NCBI GenBank assembly: GCA_900208305.1
Contig: OAPG01000021.1
Location: 434,001 to 498,000 of the forward strand
Direction: 5' to 3'
Length of the DNA stretch: 64,000 bases
DNA from: Melanopsichium pennsylvanicum
Taxonomy: Eukaryota > Basidiomycota > Ustilaginomycetes > Ustilaginales
Shown here: one piece after another, positions 44,222 to 56,308 of the stretch
How positions within the stretch are numbered: the first letter of the stretch is position 1
Layout of the letters: every line of letters begins with the position of its first letter
Notes under the pieces: generated by a model
Seen by the model: only the letters and a program-made list of their open reading frames with translations
Told to the model about the DNA's origin: nothing
The model's database searches: none
Translations under genes and position numbers: made by a program

Positions 44222-45580
44222 TGTGCGAGAATTGAGTTGTGTATGGGACCTCGAGAGGAGGCGAGATCAAAGAGCTATGGTCAAAGCAGGGAGAAGGGTC
44301 GAGCTGAGTCGTAGTTCAATGTTTGGATAAAGTAAGAGAAGCACAGAGAAGGAACGCTCCAAAGCGTGATAAGAGAGAGGGTGGATACGTATGTGTGGAA
44401 GCAAGTATGAAAGCACTTGTAGGAGGAGCCGATGTTATATAGATTGCAAAAGCATGAAGGTTGAGCAAGTGAGGAAAGTCAATGAGCTGACTGACACGGT
44501 ATGGTAAATAACTTTACTGTGCAGTACAGTTATGTGCGCCGTTGGACTGAAATGTGACTCTAATCATGTGTGGAGCGAACGGATTTCGAGCACCACGATG
44601 GCAACAACACGAAAGAAAACAATACTAAAAAGGACACAGTACATTACGACGCCAGCTAGCTACACAATGTCTACTGCTTCTAGCGCTTGACGAGGGACGG
44701 ATGCGCCGGTCAGGGTTAGGGTTGGGGTGAGCTGTCAAAGGTGTTGCGTTGCATTCGCTCCAGAAGCTTGACAAGGATAGGCTCTGCCGTCTCTCGCCAA
44801 CCGACTACCTAATCTGTTCGCCATAACCACACAGCAACACCAGCAACACAAAGTGCAGTAGCAGCAGCAGCATCATCATCTGACAGGGTTTTCGCACGCC
44901 GACCGGTGCTCCCGAATCAAAGTCCAACACATGCCCTCCACCCACAAAACCTTTTTTAACCTTTTAAATTAAAAAAATAAATAAATAAAAAATTCCTTGA
45001 GCTAGTTCTTTTGTCTATCCGGACAGCTTCCCGGACTGACAAGGGTGTGTTCCCCTCGTGACCGAATGTCGTGCAAATCCACCTGTGCTTCGAATTTGTC
45101 TTTGGACCCCAAAGTTTCTCGAGCTGCATATGAAGCTTCTGCTACACCTTGAGAGTCTTTTAGAATGTACAGCTAATCTGTGTATAAGTAAGGAGGACCA
45201 TGTCCCGGAGGGTGGTGGTAGTGTTTGAGCTTCTATAGGAAAGAATGGCTAGACATTTGCTAAAGCACGTTTGAGCCTTTTCGCGTCAGGGGCTGTGTGT
45301 GTCGATGCCGATTGCATGGGCTCAAGCCAGGTCAAATGTGTGACTTGGCCATTCCGCCGCAAACCCGACGCACCCTCTTTCGGTAGTGAACACGAGACCC
45401 CACAGATGCAACCACGTCCCTCTGCAATTTCGCCTGGGTTCTTCTGGTTTGGTCTGATGGCGCCCAAAAAATAAACGTGTAATTAAAATGAGCTGCCCTC
45501 AACATGCTGCCAAAATGTTGGAAACCCTTTCTCCTTACGTTGTTAGCCTTTGTTAGCTCATATGACATTTTCCGCGCTTG

Positions 45581-45618
<38 letters not shown>

Positions 45619-48600
45619 CTCTCTCGCGTTTAGGTTGGCAGCTTGGACCCTTTTGAGCTTCATGGACCGTTAAATGCGAAATCTCCATCTCAACACAATG
45701 CTCAGCATCCCAATGGACGTGGGTACGCCCGATATCTTTTATCATCACACAGTCTGTGAGGGCAGGAGGGATACAGAATAGCCAATCTGGTCCTCAGTCC
45801 ATCGAGGCGGCGCTGACTCTCACTCAAAGGCGTCGTCAGGGAAATTCTTACCCTGATTCGAGTCAGACCCAAATTCCTATTTGAAGTGTATTTTTTATTC
45901 ATTTTCGCAGTTGAGCTCCGTGATGTTCGAGTCTCATACTTCTGGTGGGGAGAAAGGGGGAGAAAAGAAGAAATTCGGGTGCATGAAGGCACGAAGAGCA
46001 AGACTGGTGACGACGAATGGCAAGCTTGTCGGACGGCGACAAGAGCATTGTTGATCGTTTGCCAAGGTTGCAGTGTCATGTGTTCAAGCACGTCAGTTTT
46101 CATCTTGTCGCAATACGCTCCGATGCTTTTCATTGGTCGACGTGTCATGCTTGGAGCGAATTGGTGTCAAAAGGCGCGCCCCTCTCTTTCGTCATTCAAA
46201 CACGAACCACTCTGTCAGCCCCTCAACCACACTGATTCATCTGCCGAGCGATTCAGACGTGGCACGACTTTAACAAACCTTTACTCATCGCACTTTGTAA
46301 TCACAAGAAGAAGATCTCTCCTCATCATTGGTACGAAACATTAATTTGGAAGTTGTGCAGCGAAAGGTTGAGCTGGCATTGATGTGCGAATTCAGCGAGG
46401 TCTCGTGACGGCAGGTGTTTGGGCTCACTTATGTATAGAACTTGACCGACCGTTACGCCTGTATGCACTGGCTTTTTGCTCGAAAAAAATATCCAGGCAC
46501 GTCGAGAAATTCGAAATGATCGACATAAAAATCCTATATAACAGGGTTGAGTGTCCCGAACTTGGCACGTCAGCTCTTAAAAATAGCGTTGCGAATCGAA
46601 CCACCGGCAGGGGTTGCAGGGGCTGCAGAAGCCTTGCCCGATCTTGCTAGAGCGTTCTAGCACAACCGACCCATTCCATAAATTGACCCATCGAATGCAA
46701 TGTACTTGCTCCATTCTCTTCTGATGCCAAGCAAGCCTTTCAGCTCCTCGAATACTTGTGTAGAGCAACATACAGTACAGCATAAATCCGCCAAGCAGGC
46801 ACGCCCATCGGAGAATTTTGTGTCGTGAATCAGAATATTTGACCTACAGTGATGTCCAGCGGATTGCTCGATTCCTTTCCATTAAGCCGCCATCATGTGA
46901 GCTGTTCTGCGCTAACTCTAGCGGTCCAGCAATCTCTCCAAAAAGGATAATCTGAGGGACCAACTCTTTTAGTGAAGGAAACCATGGCGGGTAGATACAG
47001 AACTTTGGACAAATGCTAGCGGACATCACGACAGTATGAGACATGCGACATGGATCGGCAACCACTTCTTCTTGCTCGGAAAGAAGTTTGCAGCAAGCAA
47101 GTTTTGTGTCGGAGTGCGCTCCAGATGCAATCGACATTTATTTCTCCGCTCGTCTGGGGTACTCCACGCTCTGTCTCGTACCAAAAGTCCTCTTTCCCCC
47201 ACTTTCTCATCAAAGAGGGGATTGGAGTGGTCTGAGAACATCATGTGACCGCAAAATTAGCTTGCTCGCCGGATTTCAAACAAATGAGAACAATTAATTC
47301 TCGTTATGATGCTTCTTGCTAATTTGCCGCGGAAACCTATGCTGAGACTGCAAATGTTTTGTTAGACAATAATTTGCTGGCCGATAGCAACGAGTCATGC
47401 GCTTTCAGACTTTGATACACCCGTCAGAGAAATGATCACTACATGTGACAAGACATGAAAGGGTTGAGACTGATTCTGTGATTGGCAGCAAAGCACATCA
47501 TACAACTTCATGCAACCAGGAGGTCAAATGACCAAGGACGTACTGGCTGATTGACCTCTTCATCCAAAGTCGTCATACCACCAGTCGTCAAGCATTGCTT
47601 CGTGATGAGTGCTCCAATGACACGCGAACGTTCAGCATCGTGCCCATGATCCAAATACTGGACCGTTTCTCGTCCTATCTTGTTCAACCTTTCTTGATGT
47701 CCCACATCTCAATAACTCCCCTCGAAACCACCATGCTGATTCACGGACAGCGAGGTACGTTTGGAACCAAATTGACATTCACTGCGTTGCTGTTTGCAGT
47801 CGGCGCACACGTCGAGCCAGAGAGATTGAGTGTGCAACCTGTCGAAGCTTGTGCATCAAGCGGTATCAGTTTGGGGTGACAAGGTATCAGAGACAGAATG
47901 TGCTGTCTGCCACACAAAATGCTGCCCTTATTGATTTAATATTTTGAGGATCTGTTGTGGCAATTTTTTTTGGCCGCGAGCAAATGCAAAACCTGTAGCT
48001 AAGCTTGACGCCCATCATCTCAACGGACGCGCACTCCAATTAAAATTATCGCAAGATAAATTCTAACGTCTACCTCAGCGCACAGATCTGGAAACAGCTC
48101 ATTACCAAGGAAGCGCGCGTCCAAGTTACTTAAGCAAAGGTTGACATCAACAGCACACCAACAAAGGGACGGCTCTGGCCAATCACAAATAAAAGTTCGC
48201 GGTTGCAACTTTTGTGTGAGCCATCAACCACTTTCAAGCCACGGTGGGTGCATAAAGTATATGACGGTAGGACCGCCCGCCACATCGCATGGCATTCAAG
48301 CTCAATCACGTTGCCGACCATAAGATCTTCCTTCCCTTCGTCCGGCAAATCCTACTTTTGACGACAGCCTCATTTCTCTCGTCATTGAGCAAGTTCAGCC
48401 ATATCAGCGTCATTGCCATTCAAGCTGATTCCGCCATTTCTCTCGCAAGTCTCATCCCATGTCGCCAGCGTCCGTGCCTTGATATCAGCGACACTAGCTA
48501 CAGCGTCAGCAGTGTCATTACCAGGCCTTCTGAGCAAGTTGCGCCACGCCTTTTTTTGCATCTCTTCTGTTCTCAATCCCATTTTCTTTCATCGGCTGTG

Positions 48601-48973
48601 TCTCAAGAGATTGTCCAACCCAGACAAGGCAGTCACAAGATTTGAAGGATTGCAGGAGCTTGGTCTTGCCATACTCTTCCTTCTCTCAAGCAAGTAGCTG
48701 CCCAATCACCATCTTGCTCCGGGCGCATTGAGTTGCTTCCAACTTTGCTGAATACCACCTGCACCTGTCAGGCAAATGCATTTGTAGCTTGCAGTGCAAC
48801 TGCGAACGTGCAGACAAACAAAACCATGTCTCATCAAGCGATCATCGCTCCAACTGCCAACACTTGAGCCGACACTAGCTTCTTGAGTCATGCTGCTGCT
48901 TCCTCAACATATGCTACTATCCAAAATTGAGATGACCAGAACAACAAAAAGCGCAGCTATTGTAAAAAAACAG
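44222..48973. other. 4.7 kb gene-poor region
   Basis: Only short frames with no recognisable domain. The left edge is the GDH2 promoter, with a minus-strand TATATAA near 44435-44441 about 215 bases before its ATG. A GTAAATAACTTTACTGT motif copy lies near 44504, a telomere-like ggttagggttgggg near 44716, a ~40-nt T run at 45583-45619, and a short perfect inverted repeat (ctagagcgttctag, ~46650). It adjoins two broken genes and may be decayed sequence. Confidence 0.5.
45583..45619. repeat. Poly(T) tract of about 37 nt
   Basis: An almost pure T run followed by CTCTCTC. It could be the tail of an old retrotransposed sequence (poly-A on the minus strand) or simple slippage. Confidence 0.85.
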
Positions 48974-51804
48974 ACATGTCGGAGGAATAAAGTGCGTTGC
49001 GACGGTTTTCGCCATGCAAATCATGGCTGCTCGAACTGGTAAGCACATTCCCACTTTCTCTTGTCTACCCCTTTATTGTTCAGAGCTCACTTCTGCAGCT
49101 CCTTGTGCCTGCCCTTATTGCGCATCCATGTCCCGCAGTACAGCTTTTGGCTACAACTGCACCTGGGACAACCCTGTCCGCAAATGTGCATCGTCGCTCA
49201 AACACGTCAAGGCCCTCAAAGCTCGTATCACAAAGCTGGAAAAGCTCATTGCCCGCCTTGCACCTGGGACTGACTTCACAGATCTCCTTGGAAAGCCAGT
49301 CACTCCAATGGACGATGAAGAGATCAAGACGGAGACTAAAAGCGCTTCTGCGCCAGAGTTCTTTTCAAGCAGGTCCAATGTTCCCCAATCCTCTTACACC
49401 TCTCTCTGTGGAGCCGGAAACATGGCCGCACCAAACGATGCGCCCCTATCTTCGGAAGCCTCCCCGTCCTGCATAGAAGTTGCTGCGGACAGACGTCATC
49501 TCCATCAAACAAGTTCTGATGTCGAAGACGCTGAGGACAACATCTTGTTTATCGAAAGCGAATTGATGGCAGCAACTTTGGACTCAAGGATCGTCGACGC
49601 TTCAACTCTGGCTTATCATGCGTATGATGCTCGTTGACCGGGCTTCATCGCTGCTGATGGCTGCGATTCAAACGAGGGCACGCAGGCTGGGTGGATGCAT
49701 AAGTACATCAGCAGGGCAAGCACACTGCACGCACTGCAGCACACCATGAGGATGAGTAGTAGGACCTTCGACGAGCTTGGTGCCAACCCCAAGCAAGTAC
49801 GTCCACAGTACTGGACCAACCCATCCAAGTTCCCTGACACTACGTGCTGGCCGACACGTTGTGCGACCAAGTGGCCTGCGCCCAATCTTGCCGACAAGCT
49901 CCTCGACGCCTACTTTGGACGCATGAATTGCGATCTACCCACCGTGAATGAGTTGCAATTCCGGCAAGATTACGCTCTTCTGTCTCTGAAAAGCAACGAT
50001 ATCGATTGGCTTGCGCTGGCCTACTGCATTTTTATGGTAGGCAGTCTCTACGTGTCCGATGAAAGGGCCAGAGCAAATCCCAAAGACAAGCACTTGGGTG
50101 GCATGCAGTGGTGGCAAGCTGCCAGAGACCTCATATTTGGCAGCGGACGCGTCCAGAAGCCACTGATTTGAATACAATGCCTGCTCCTCTCGACAATCTT
50201 TCAACTCACCCGTCCATTCTCTTTGTCTGCGGCCTGGTGTTACCTTGGCAGTGCTATCCAGCTTTTGCAAGACGTTGGAGGATACCAAAGGCAGACAACA
50301 AAGCGCCTTGCTTTGTCCATGATCGAGACAGAGACGTTCAAGCATGTTTTTCTGGATTGCATACAGCTTGGATCGCGACCTTGCTTTGTCCCTTGCAAGA
50401 CCTCTCATGCTTCAACACAAAGAGCTGGACGTAGAAATTCCTCTTCAAGTGGACAACGAGAACCTTCTGAACTCTGCGGAGGGATGCTATCATCCATTGG
50501 TTGACAAGCCAGCGCTCATCAGCAGCTTTCTCTGCTTGCTGCAACTAGACAAAATCATCGGACATACTATGAAGACGGTTCATGCGCTGCAAAACGCAAA
50601 GATTTGCTTCGGCATGACTTCAACCAAATGGGACAAAAAGCACGTGGAGGAGATTGACTTGGCTCCCGACAAATGGCTACACTCCGTTCCATCACATTTG
50701 ATGTATAACCCGGACGAGCCTGATGACAAATGGCTGTTGCAGTCATCGCTTCTCTACTGCAAGTACTTTGACTGTCAGTTTTGGCGCATTGCGCTTTCAT
50801 TCCTGCAAGTGGGAGCAATGGAAAGCACTCGGCCTTCCATTTTCCAACCCTCGCCATCTGCACAAACGCAGCGCGCAGCTTCATTCACATTGTCCAGGTC
50901 ATCAAAGAGCGAAATCTGCACAACAAGCTTGGTGTGCTTGGCGTAAAGTCCTTGGTCTGCGCCTGCAACATTCTACTCATAGTGGCCTGGGGAATAAAGT
51001 GCTACAAGGGTAAGATTGCAAGCTCTGCTGTCAACGATCTGCGCAGCTCGATTGATGTGCTATGGTGCATGGAAGGTCATTGGCATTTCTCTGGCCAGGC
51101 CGTGGATATATACGGATCCATAAACCACAGCTATGACCGTCAACATGCCTCAAATCGGCATCTCGCATGCACAGGACAAGAAACGGTTGCACTACAACTT
51201 AGAGGCGGACAAGATCAACCGCAAAGGCCACTCAATGCAGAAGGCTCCCTTCCTTTTGCCAATGAAATCTCACAGCAGCACCATGCCCCTGCAATCAGGC
51301 GCAGACAACGATCGCATTGAAGCCGGGTCTCAACGTGGCTGCCTAGCATCATTCGCTGATGCAACCCCTTGCTTTGAAGCTGCTCCCCCGGGAGCCACAT
51401 CAGTCAACTTACGTACTGAAAGCATGGCGCCAAACAAACGCCCCAACGCCGTGTCACACAGATTGTCTGCAGCCACGTCATCCTGTATGATGGGCAATTT
51501 CCAAGCGGAACCGGGAGAGTTGGACGGAATGATGGGAAGTTTTGCAATTAGCGGGCAGCTGAACCGGAAGGACGCCGGCTCAGTGGACCGCTTGAAGGAT
51601 TTCATCATGTCCGACGATCTTGGGCTCAACACCTCCCAACCGTGGCGCCAAGCAGGTTTCGCAGATACTGTACAACCCATCTGTCAAAATGGGCTAGAAG
51701 CCGATGGAGCTGACGCTTTAATTGGCCCGTTCCAGCTCTCTCATGGACAAAGTTTTGGGGACTTGGATGAAGAGCTACTTGACTGGTTGCAGAGGGCAAA
51801 TTGA
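48974..51804 (+). pseudogene. Zn2Cys6 fungal-specific transcription factor, disrupted
   Basis: Pieces of one protein can be followed. An exon at 48974-49038 (TCRRNKVRCDGFRHANHGCS) joins via a 100-nt intron to 49139-49621 (NCTAFGYNCTWDNP plus coiled coil VKALKARITKLEKLIARL), giving five of six zinc-cluster cysteines; the first Cys must lie in an unseen upstream exon or is lost. Next comes 49715 onward with the middle homology region (LADKLLDAYFGRMNCDLPTV). Then the frame meets TGA at 50169-50171, yet the same frame continues with IQCLLLSTIFQL and AWCYLGSAIQLLQDVG, a normal continuation of this domain. At 50347-50351 (five T) the frame must shift to continue with WIAYSLDRDLALSLARP. A further shift is needed near 50775-50795 before AFIPASGSNG. 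A possible 73-nt intron (51102-51174) leads to the C-terminus ending LLDWLQRAN. Inactivation or consensus errors are the explanations. Confidence 0.68.
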
Positions 51805-52011
51805 ATCACATAATGGTTCTAATTCACACCGATTTTGCAGGCTATCTGGTCTTGGAGCGTAGTGTGACCGTGTGATGCAACGTTGGAGCAATGTCCACCA
51901 GATGCTCTCCTGCTCGTTGTGGAAAGGGCAAAATTGGCAGCCTTTCCTTGCATGCAAACTTTGGGCCGAGTCGTTGTCTCAGCGGGTGAACGAGGTGCCT
52001 TTCTTGAAAGC

Positions 52012-52832
52012 TCACTGCCAAGGTAGGGCAGACACACAGATTTTGCCATCCAGAAGTTGACAAAGCTGGGTGTTGGAGAAAACCAAGGCATTGGCTTGGG
52101 TCTTGTTTGCATTGTTGGAGAGAACCAAGTCGAGCGTACTTTTGGCCAGAGCCTTGGTCGAGATCACTGAAAAGGGGAGAATGTAATTCAACAGCTTGTA
52201 CAGCGGCTGCACTAGATATTGGTCTTGAAACGTGAGCTTCCAATTTGCCAGCCAGGGACCAGTGTTGAAGATACCACCTGGTCAAACAAGGATGGGCAGC
52301 AAAGGGCGCGAGCTAGTGCCGGTGGAGGTGGCAAGCTTGATGAGACCTTTTCCGTCCTTCCCTTCTCTCGCTGGTACAGAAGCCACTTGTTGTCCGACCT
52401 TGCATCTATAGCCAATAGGTATGCAGAAGAGAGCCTCGAAGAGCAATCTTTGGTGGACTCGGTCAAGCGTTTGGCAAAAGCCAGAGGCCAGTCGTGGGTC
52501 ATCGTTCTGTATTCTTTCGGTAGTAGATTTGCAGTGGTGCTGACACCCAGGGCCCAAATGCAGGCTGTTGCAGTGCCAACTTCCTTAACAAGTGCATCCA
52601 AGTAGATGGAGAAATCTTCATGAATGATGGTATGCACCTTTTTGTGTGATCGGTGCACTGATGGCTTGCGCGTCAAAACGTTGATTTGGGTTACTTCAGG
52701 CCTCCTTGTGGCTTCTTGGAGTATCCTCGAGCCCGCCAGGCCTGTCGCACCTACCACTATGATGTGCATGTTGCCGAACTTTGTTTCCACGACGGGTTGG
52801 CCGGGAATCTGTGTGGTTGTTTTTTCGTGCAT
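52012..52832 (-). pseudogene. NAD(P)-binding Rossmann-fold oxidoreductase, disrupted
   Basis: From the ATG at 52832 (or 52769, MHIIVVGATG) the frame encodes an atypical-SDR/HTATIP2-like protein: IIVVGATGLAGSRILQEATR is the dinucleotide-binding start, and WLLYQREKGRTEK matches the active-site YxxxKGxxE region. After KGRTEK the homology (GLIKLATST) continues only one frame over, which an extra A in the minus-strand run at 52348-52351 would cause. The new frame then hits TGA at 52284-52282 where family members have Arg in RPG, and afterwards goes on with PGGIFNTGPWL to the natural stop at 52012. Two independent lesions suggest a pseudogene. It is convergent with the broken transcription factor and divergent from the intact dehydrogenase. 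Confidence 0.65.
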
Positions 52833-53471
52833 GTTCCCATACTCGCATTTCCCCGAAGGAATGTTCGCGGGACTGTTTCCTGCGAGGAGGAATTCCCTTG
52901 GATCATTGCCGTTGCTTGTCTCCGCTTGAATGTGCCTTTCGGGAGATGACGCTCGCTATCCATACCAACTTTGATTTTCAGCTGCGGGCGGCACTTCATG
53001 GATGTTAAGAATCGCCCACGCCTTGCAGCGTCGATACCTTTGTGCGTGCCGCCGAGATGCAGCAGCACCGTCCACACCAGTTGGAAAGGCTTCCAGCACG
53101 TCAACCGGGCTCGAGCTCCAGTCTTCCACAGCCTTCCTTTGCACTCCTCCTCTCAGTCGACCTAGGCAGAGGGTGTGGCATGCCTCCATCTCCACTTCGG
53201 CCATCGCAATCTTGGCGCAAGCCTCGGCAGACGGAGAATTCTGTGACTCTGTCGTGCTGTGCCAGGTTGCCATCACACGGTTCGGGCAAGCATTTTGCGA
53301 TCAGATAAAGCATGCGCGTCCCCGTCCGCTGACTCACATAGGCAATTACGCCACAGTCTGAACCAGCACTCGCATTCTATATATATGTGAGTACATCCAA
53401 GTTTAAGAATCTCCCCTGAAGCATATCTCCCAAGGATCTGTAGCCGATCAGACCAACAAAGCGAAGTCAGA
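52833..53471. promoter_or_regulatory. Divergent upstream region of the broken oxidoreductase and the SDR gene
   Basis: Contains a TATATATAT box (53378-53386) about 86 bases before the SDR ATG. Several short frames exist on both strands (for example minus 52956-53276) without recognisable domains. Confidence 0.5.
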
Positions 53472-54308
53472 ATGCCAGCGGTTTGGTTTATCACAGGATC
53501 TTCTCGTGGCCTCGGCAGGGCCCTCGTCACCTATGCCCTCGAATCCGGAGACAAGGTTGTGGCTACAGCTCGTAAAGAAAGCGCCCTAAAATCCTTCAGC
53601 GATGCCTACGGTCCGGATCGTTTCCTGGCCCTGGAACTCGATGTGACTGACTTCACAGCTACCATCGGAGTGGCCAAGCGAGCATTCTCGCACTTTGGCG
53701 GTGTCGACATCATCGTCAACAACGCCGGGTATGCCGATGTGGGGTCTATCGAGGACACACCCATCGATCAGTTCAGGGATCAGGCCGAGACCAATCTGTA
53801 TGGTGTCGTGAACGTCAGCAAGGCTTTCACGCCCATGCTCCGCGAACGCGGTCGGGGTCATATCTTCCAGATCTCCTCCATTGGAGGTCGCGTCGGTAGT
53901 CCTGGTCTGGCTGCCTACCAGTGTTCTAAATGGGCTGTTGGTGGCTTCTCAGCGTGCCTGTCCGCTGAGTTGGCTCCCTTCAACATTAAAGTCACCGTGC
54001 TCGAGCCAGGCGCAATGGACACGGAGTGGGCGGGCTCGTCGATGCAAGTTGTCCCCACGACCGAAGCCTACCAAAGCACCGTTGGTCAGTTTGCTAAAAT
54101 GCTCAAGGCCGGCTTTACAAACGCAACGGACCCAAAGAGGGTCGGACCGATCATTCGAAAGCTGTACGAGTCGGAAGAGCCCCCTGCCAAGATGCTCGTC
54201 GGTCCTGACGCCTACGGCTATGGCACTTACATCCTTCAGGAACAGCTCAAGTCTGATGAAAAGTGGAAGGATCTTAGCGAGTCCTCGGTCGCTCCTGCTT
54301 CGACCTAA
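53472..54308 (+). CDS. Short-chain dehydrogenase/reductase (classical SDR), 278 aa
   Basis: Single exon. The cofactor motif TGSSRGLG (residues 8-15), followed by TARKESAL with a basic residue after strand 2, suggests NADP(H). NNAGY near 87, catalytic Ser in QISSIGG near 138 and YQCSK (YxxxK, near 152) complete the active site. All classical catalytic residues are present, so it should be active. A substrate cannot be inferred; such proteins in fungi are often annotated as oxidoreductases of secondary or xenobiotic metabolism. It is the only intact member of the local transcription factor/oxidoreductase/SDR group. Confidence 0.9.
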   Translation: MPAVWFITGSSRGLGRALVTYALESGDKVVATARKESALKSFSDAYGPDRFLALELDVTDFTATIGVAKRAFSHFGGVDIIVNNAGYADVGSIEDTPIDQFRDQAETNLYGVVNVSKAFTPMLRERGRGHIFQISSIGGRVGSPGLAAYQCSKWAVGGFSACLSAELAPFNIKVTVLEPGAMDTEWAGSSMQVVPTTEAYQSTVGQFAKMLKAGFTNATDPKRVGPIIRKLYESEEPPAKMLVGPDAYGYGTYILQEQLKSDEKWKDLSESSVAPAST

Positions 54309-55819
54309 TGCTTCTATCACATTCAGCAGTTTCTCTTTAAGCCTTCAACTCACTTTTCCGAGCATTTATGTATTTCGCGTTACTGACGCGCTCACGCCTT
54401 GCAAAACAGCATCGAAGCGAATCTGTGCCAAAAATCCGTCTCTGATGCGGATAGTGCTGACAGCCTGCCTCGGATGGCGAGGTGATGACGTTGAGCTTTT
54501 ACAAAATCCACGTTGCTGGACTGAGGCTCTGGTAGCAAGATGAAGGCACGAAAGTGGTACAGACGGTCTTTCTGGCAGCATCTTCTTGCGGTCGAGTGAC
54601 GAAATGGAGGATCTTAACATTCTGCCAGCTAATCCCGATTACTAACCCCCAATATGCCGATTGCATCTCGGCGACTTGCTGTCGCTTTTAAAATAAAAAT
54701 CATCGCTGTGCAGCCTTGGTCGCCGCTCTCGGACGCTTTTTTGTGCACCTCGGCTGTGACACCCCGCGTTGCCAAATAAAGAAACTCGCTTCGTGCCTAC
54801 TCGTTCCTCCCCTCATAGCCTGAAGTGAGCTACAGGTGTGAAGCTGTTGTTCCCGTCATGCTGGCACCCAGTCGTGCTCATGCTCGTCTCTCTCTCTCAC
54901 TGCAGACTAGAAAGAGACATGTCGAGCTACATACAATAAGACCAAGTTTAGGGAGAATGTGATGAGCTGCAACAGCGCAGCCCCATGTGGCATCAAGGTG
55001 ACGTGGTCCGATGCGACATCAACGCAACTTGAATGTAGAGTCACAGTACAGTAAATTCGCGAATATGCAATGGCAATCCGCCAGCCGCGCTCAACGCCGT
55101 TGGGTATGCGAGCGATCCTGAGCTATTTGTGTGCGCCCAAGGAATCTCAGCATGCACCCTGGACTGATTAACGCGGAGACATATATCCTGTTCGAGGTCC
55201 ACTAAATCAAACTTCATTAAGCGAAATCAGGTCTTGAGAGCGTGCAGTCTGCACTCATAGAAGCGATATCCTTGCCTCGACACGCTTGCAATATACGCCC
55301 AGGACTAAACCGAACAACAGTGGACGACGCCTTTCCCAACCTCGCTCGCTACTGTACATAACTCTACTATATTAGTCGAGAGATAGTCGAGAGAAGACGG
55401 TTCAGTGCCCTGCTTCTGTAGCTGAATTCCGCTAGCGGCTTTCACCATTCCCCACCTGCTCTAGCATTGTAATGTAATTTACTGATACCGTATACCTGAG
55501 CACGTACTGGTTGGTCCAGATTCTGGGGCATCGTAAACCATCTTTTCCTCATTCTTTCACCATTCCGACCGTGTTGATCCCCTCAATCACATCAGCCTTG
55601 CCACGATTCTGTCACTCTCTTCCAGACCATCACTCGCTCGTCAATCTATTTGCACAGCGCGTATTGTCACACCACAACCCACTCAGTTTCTGGCTCCTTT
55701 TTTGACTGCTGGTCAATCAAACACCCGTTGTACACACATACTGACTCTCATCACCTCAACATAAGTCCACGCACAATCACTCTCGCCTCACTTCAATCAA
55801 TCAATCATCCACTCTCACC
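54309..55819. other. 1.5 kb intergenic region with motif copies
   Basis: No gene. TACTGTA-type motif copies occur near 55043 (CACAGTACAGTAAATT), 55350 (CTACTGTACATAACTCTACTA) and 55470 (GTAATGTAATTTACTGATAC). The right end is a pyrimidine-rich leader to the small membrane-protein gene. Confidence 0.5.
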
Positions 55820-56308
55820 ATGCAGCAAGAGCAACAGCCGCCTCGCAAAATGATCAAGTATGTCAAACGACAGGTCAGCCCAGCAGCATTCTCCGGCGTG
55901 ACCGATCAGATCTCAAACCTTGGCCAAAGTGCAGGAATCAAGGCTGCCAATGCAACATCGGGGCTCAACAAGACGCAACTCTCAGTCCTAATCGTCTTGG
56001 TCATCATAGCATTTGTGTTGTTTGTCGCGGGTGCATTTTGGGTTTGCTCGTATTCACGACGAAGGAAACGTGACAGAGAGATGAGGGAAAAGTCGGAGAG
56101 GTTTCAGTGTCTGCCATCGTCGAGCACGGTGGAAGCGGGTAGTGCACAGAGGTATTCAAGGCAAGGGGAGTATTATAGCGAGGGATGGGGTGAAAGTAGG
56201 GTTGCACTGAATTCTAGCTTTGTCGTAGCTACGAACGAGAGGTACGGGTGGAGCATCCAATGTCAACCGCAGATGCCCAGCACTCGGAATCAGTCACAAC
56301 GCTATTGA
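55820..56308 (+). CDS. Small single-pass membrane protein of unknown function, 162 aa
   Basis: ATG in good context (tcaccATGC). Residues ~52-76 (LSVLIVLVIIAFVLFVAGAFWVC) form one transmembrane helix followed by a strongly basic stop-transfer stretch (SRRRKRDREMREK). By the positive-inside rule the Ser/Tyr-rich C-terminal half is cytosolic and the N-terminal ~50 residues luminal or extracellular, with a potential N-glycosylation site (NAT). There is no N-terminal signal peptide. I do not recognise a family. Codon usage and a long pyrimidine-rich leader support a real gene, but an intron near the 3' end cannot be excluded. Confidence 0.6.
   Translation: MQQEQQPPRKMIKYVKRQVSPAAFSGVTDQISNLGQSAGIKAANATSGLNKTQLSVLIVLVIIAFVLFVAGAFWVCSYSRRRKRDREMREKSERFQCLPSSSTVEAGSAQRYSRQGEYYSEGWGESRVALNSSFVVATNERYGWSIQCQPQMPSTRNQSQRY

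Noticed and set aside
44712..44728. Telomere-like ggttagggttgggg (and a single ccctaac near 62928)
   Set aside because: Only one or two units inside ordinary chromosome sequence; no array.
46570..46662. tRNA-like minus-strand stretch: B-box-like ggttcgattcg, partial acceptor pairing and a T run just downstream
   Set aside because: No D-arm with the conserved GG, acceptor pairing only about 5 of 7, and the upstream part is a perfect inverted repeat (ctagagcgttctag) instead of a tRNA fold. A tRNAscan-SE/Infernal run would settle it.
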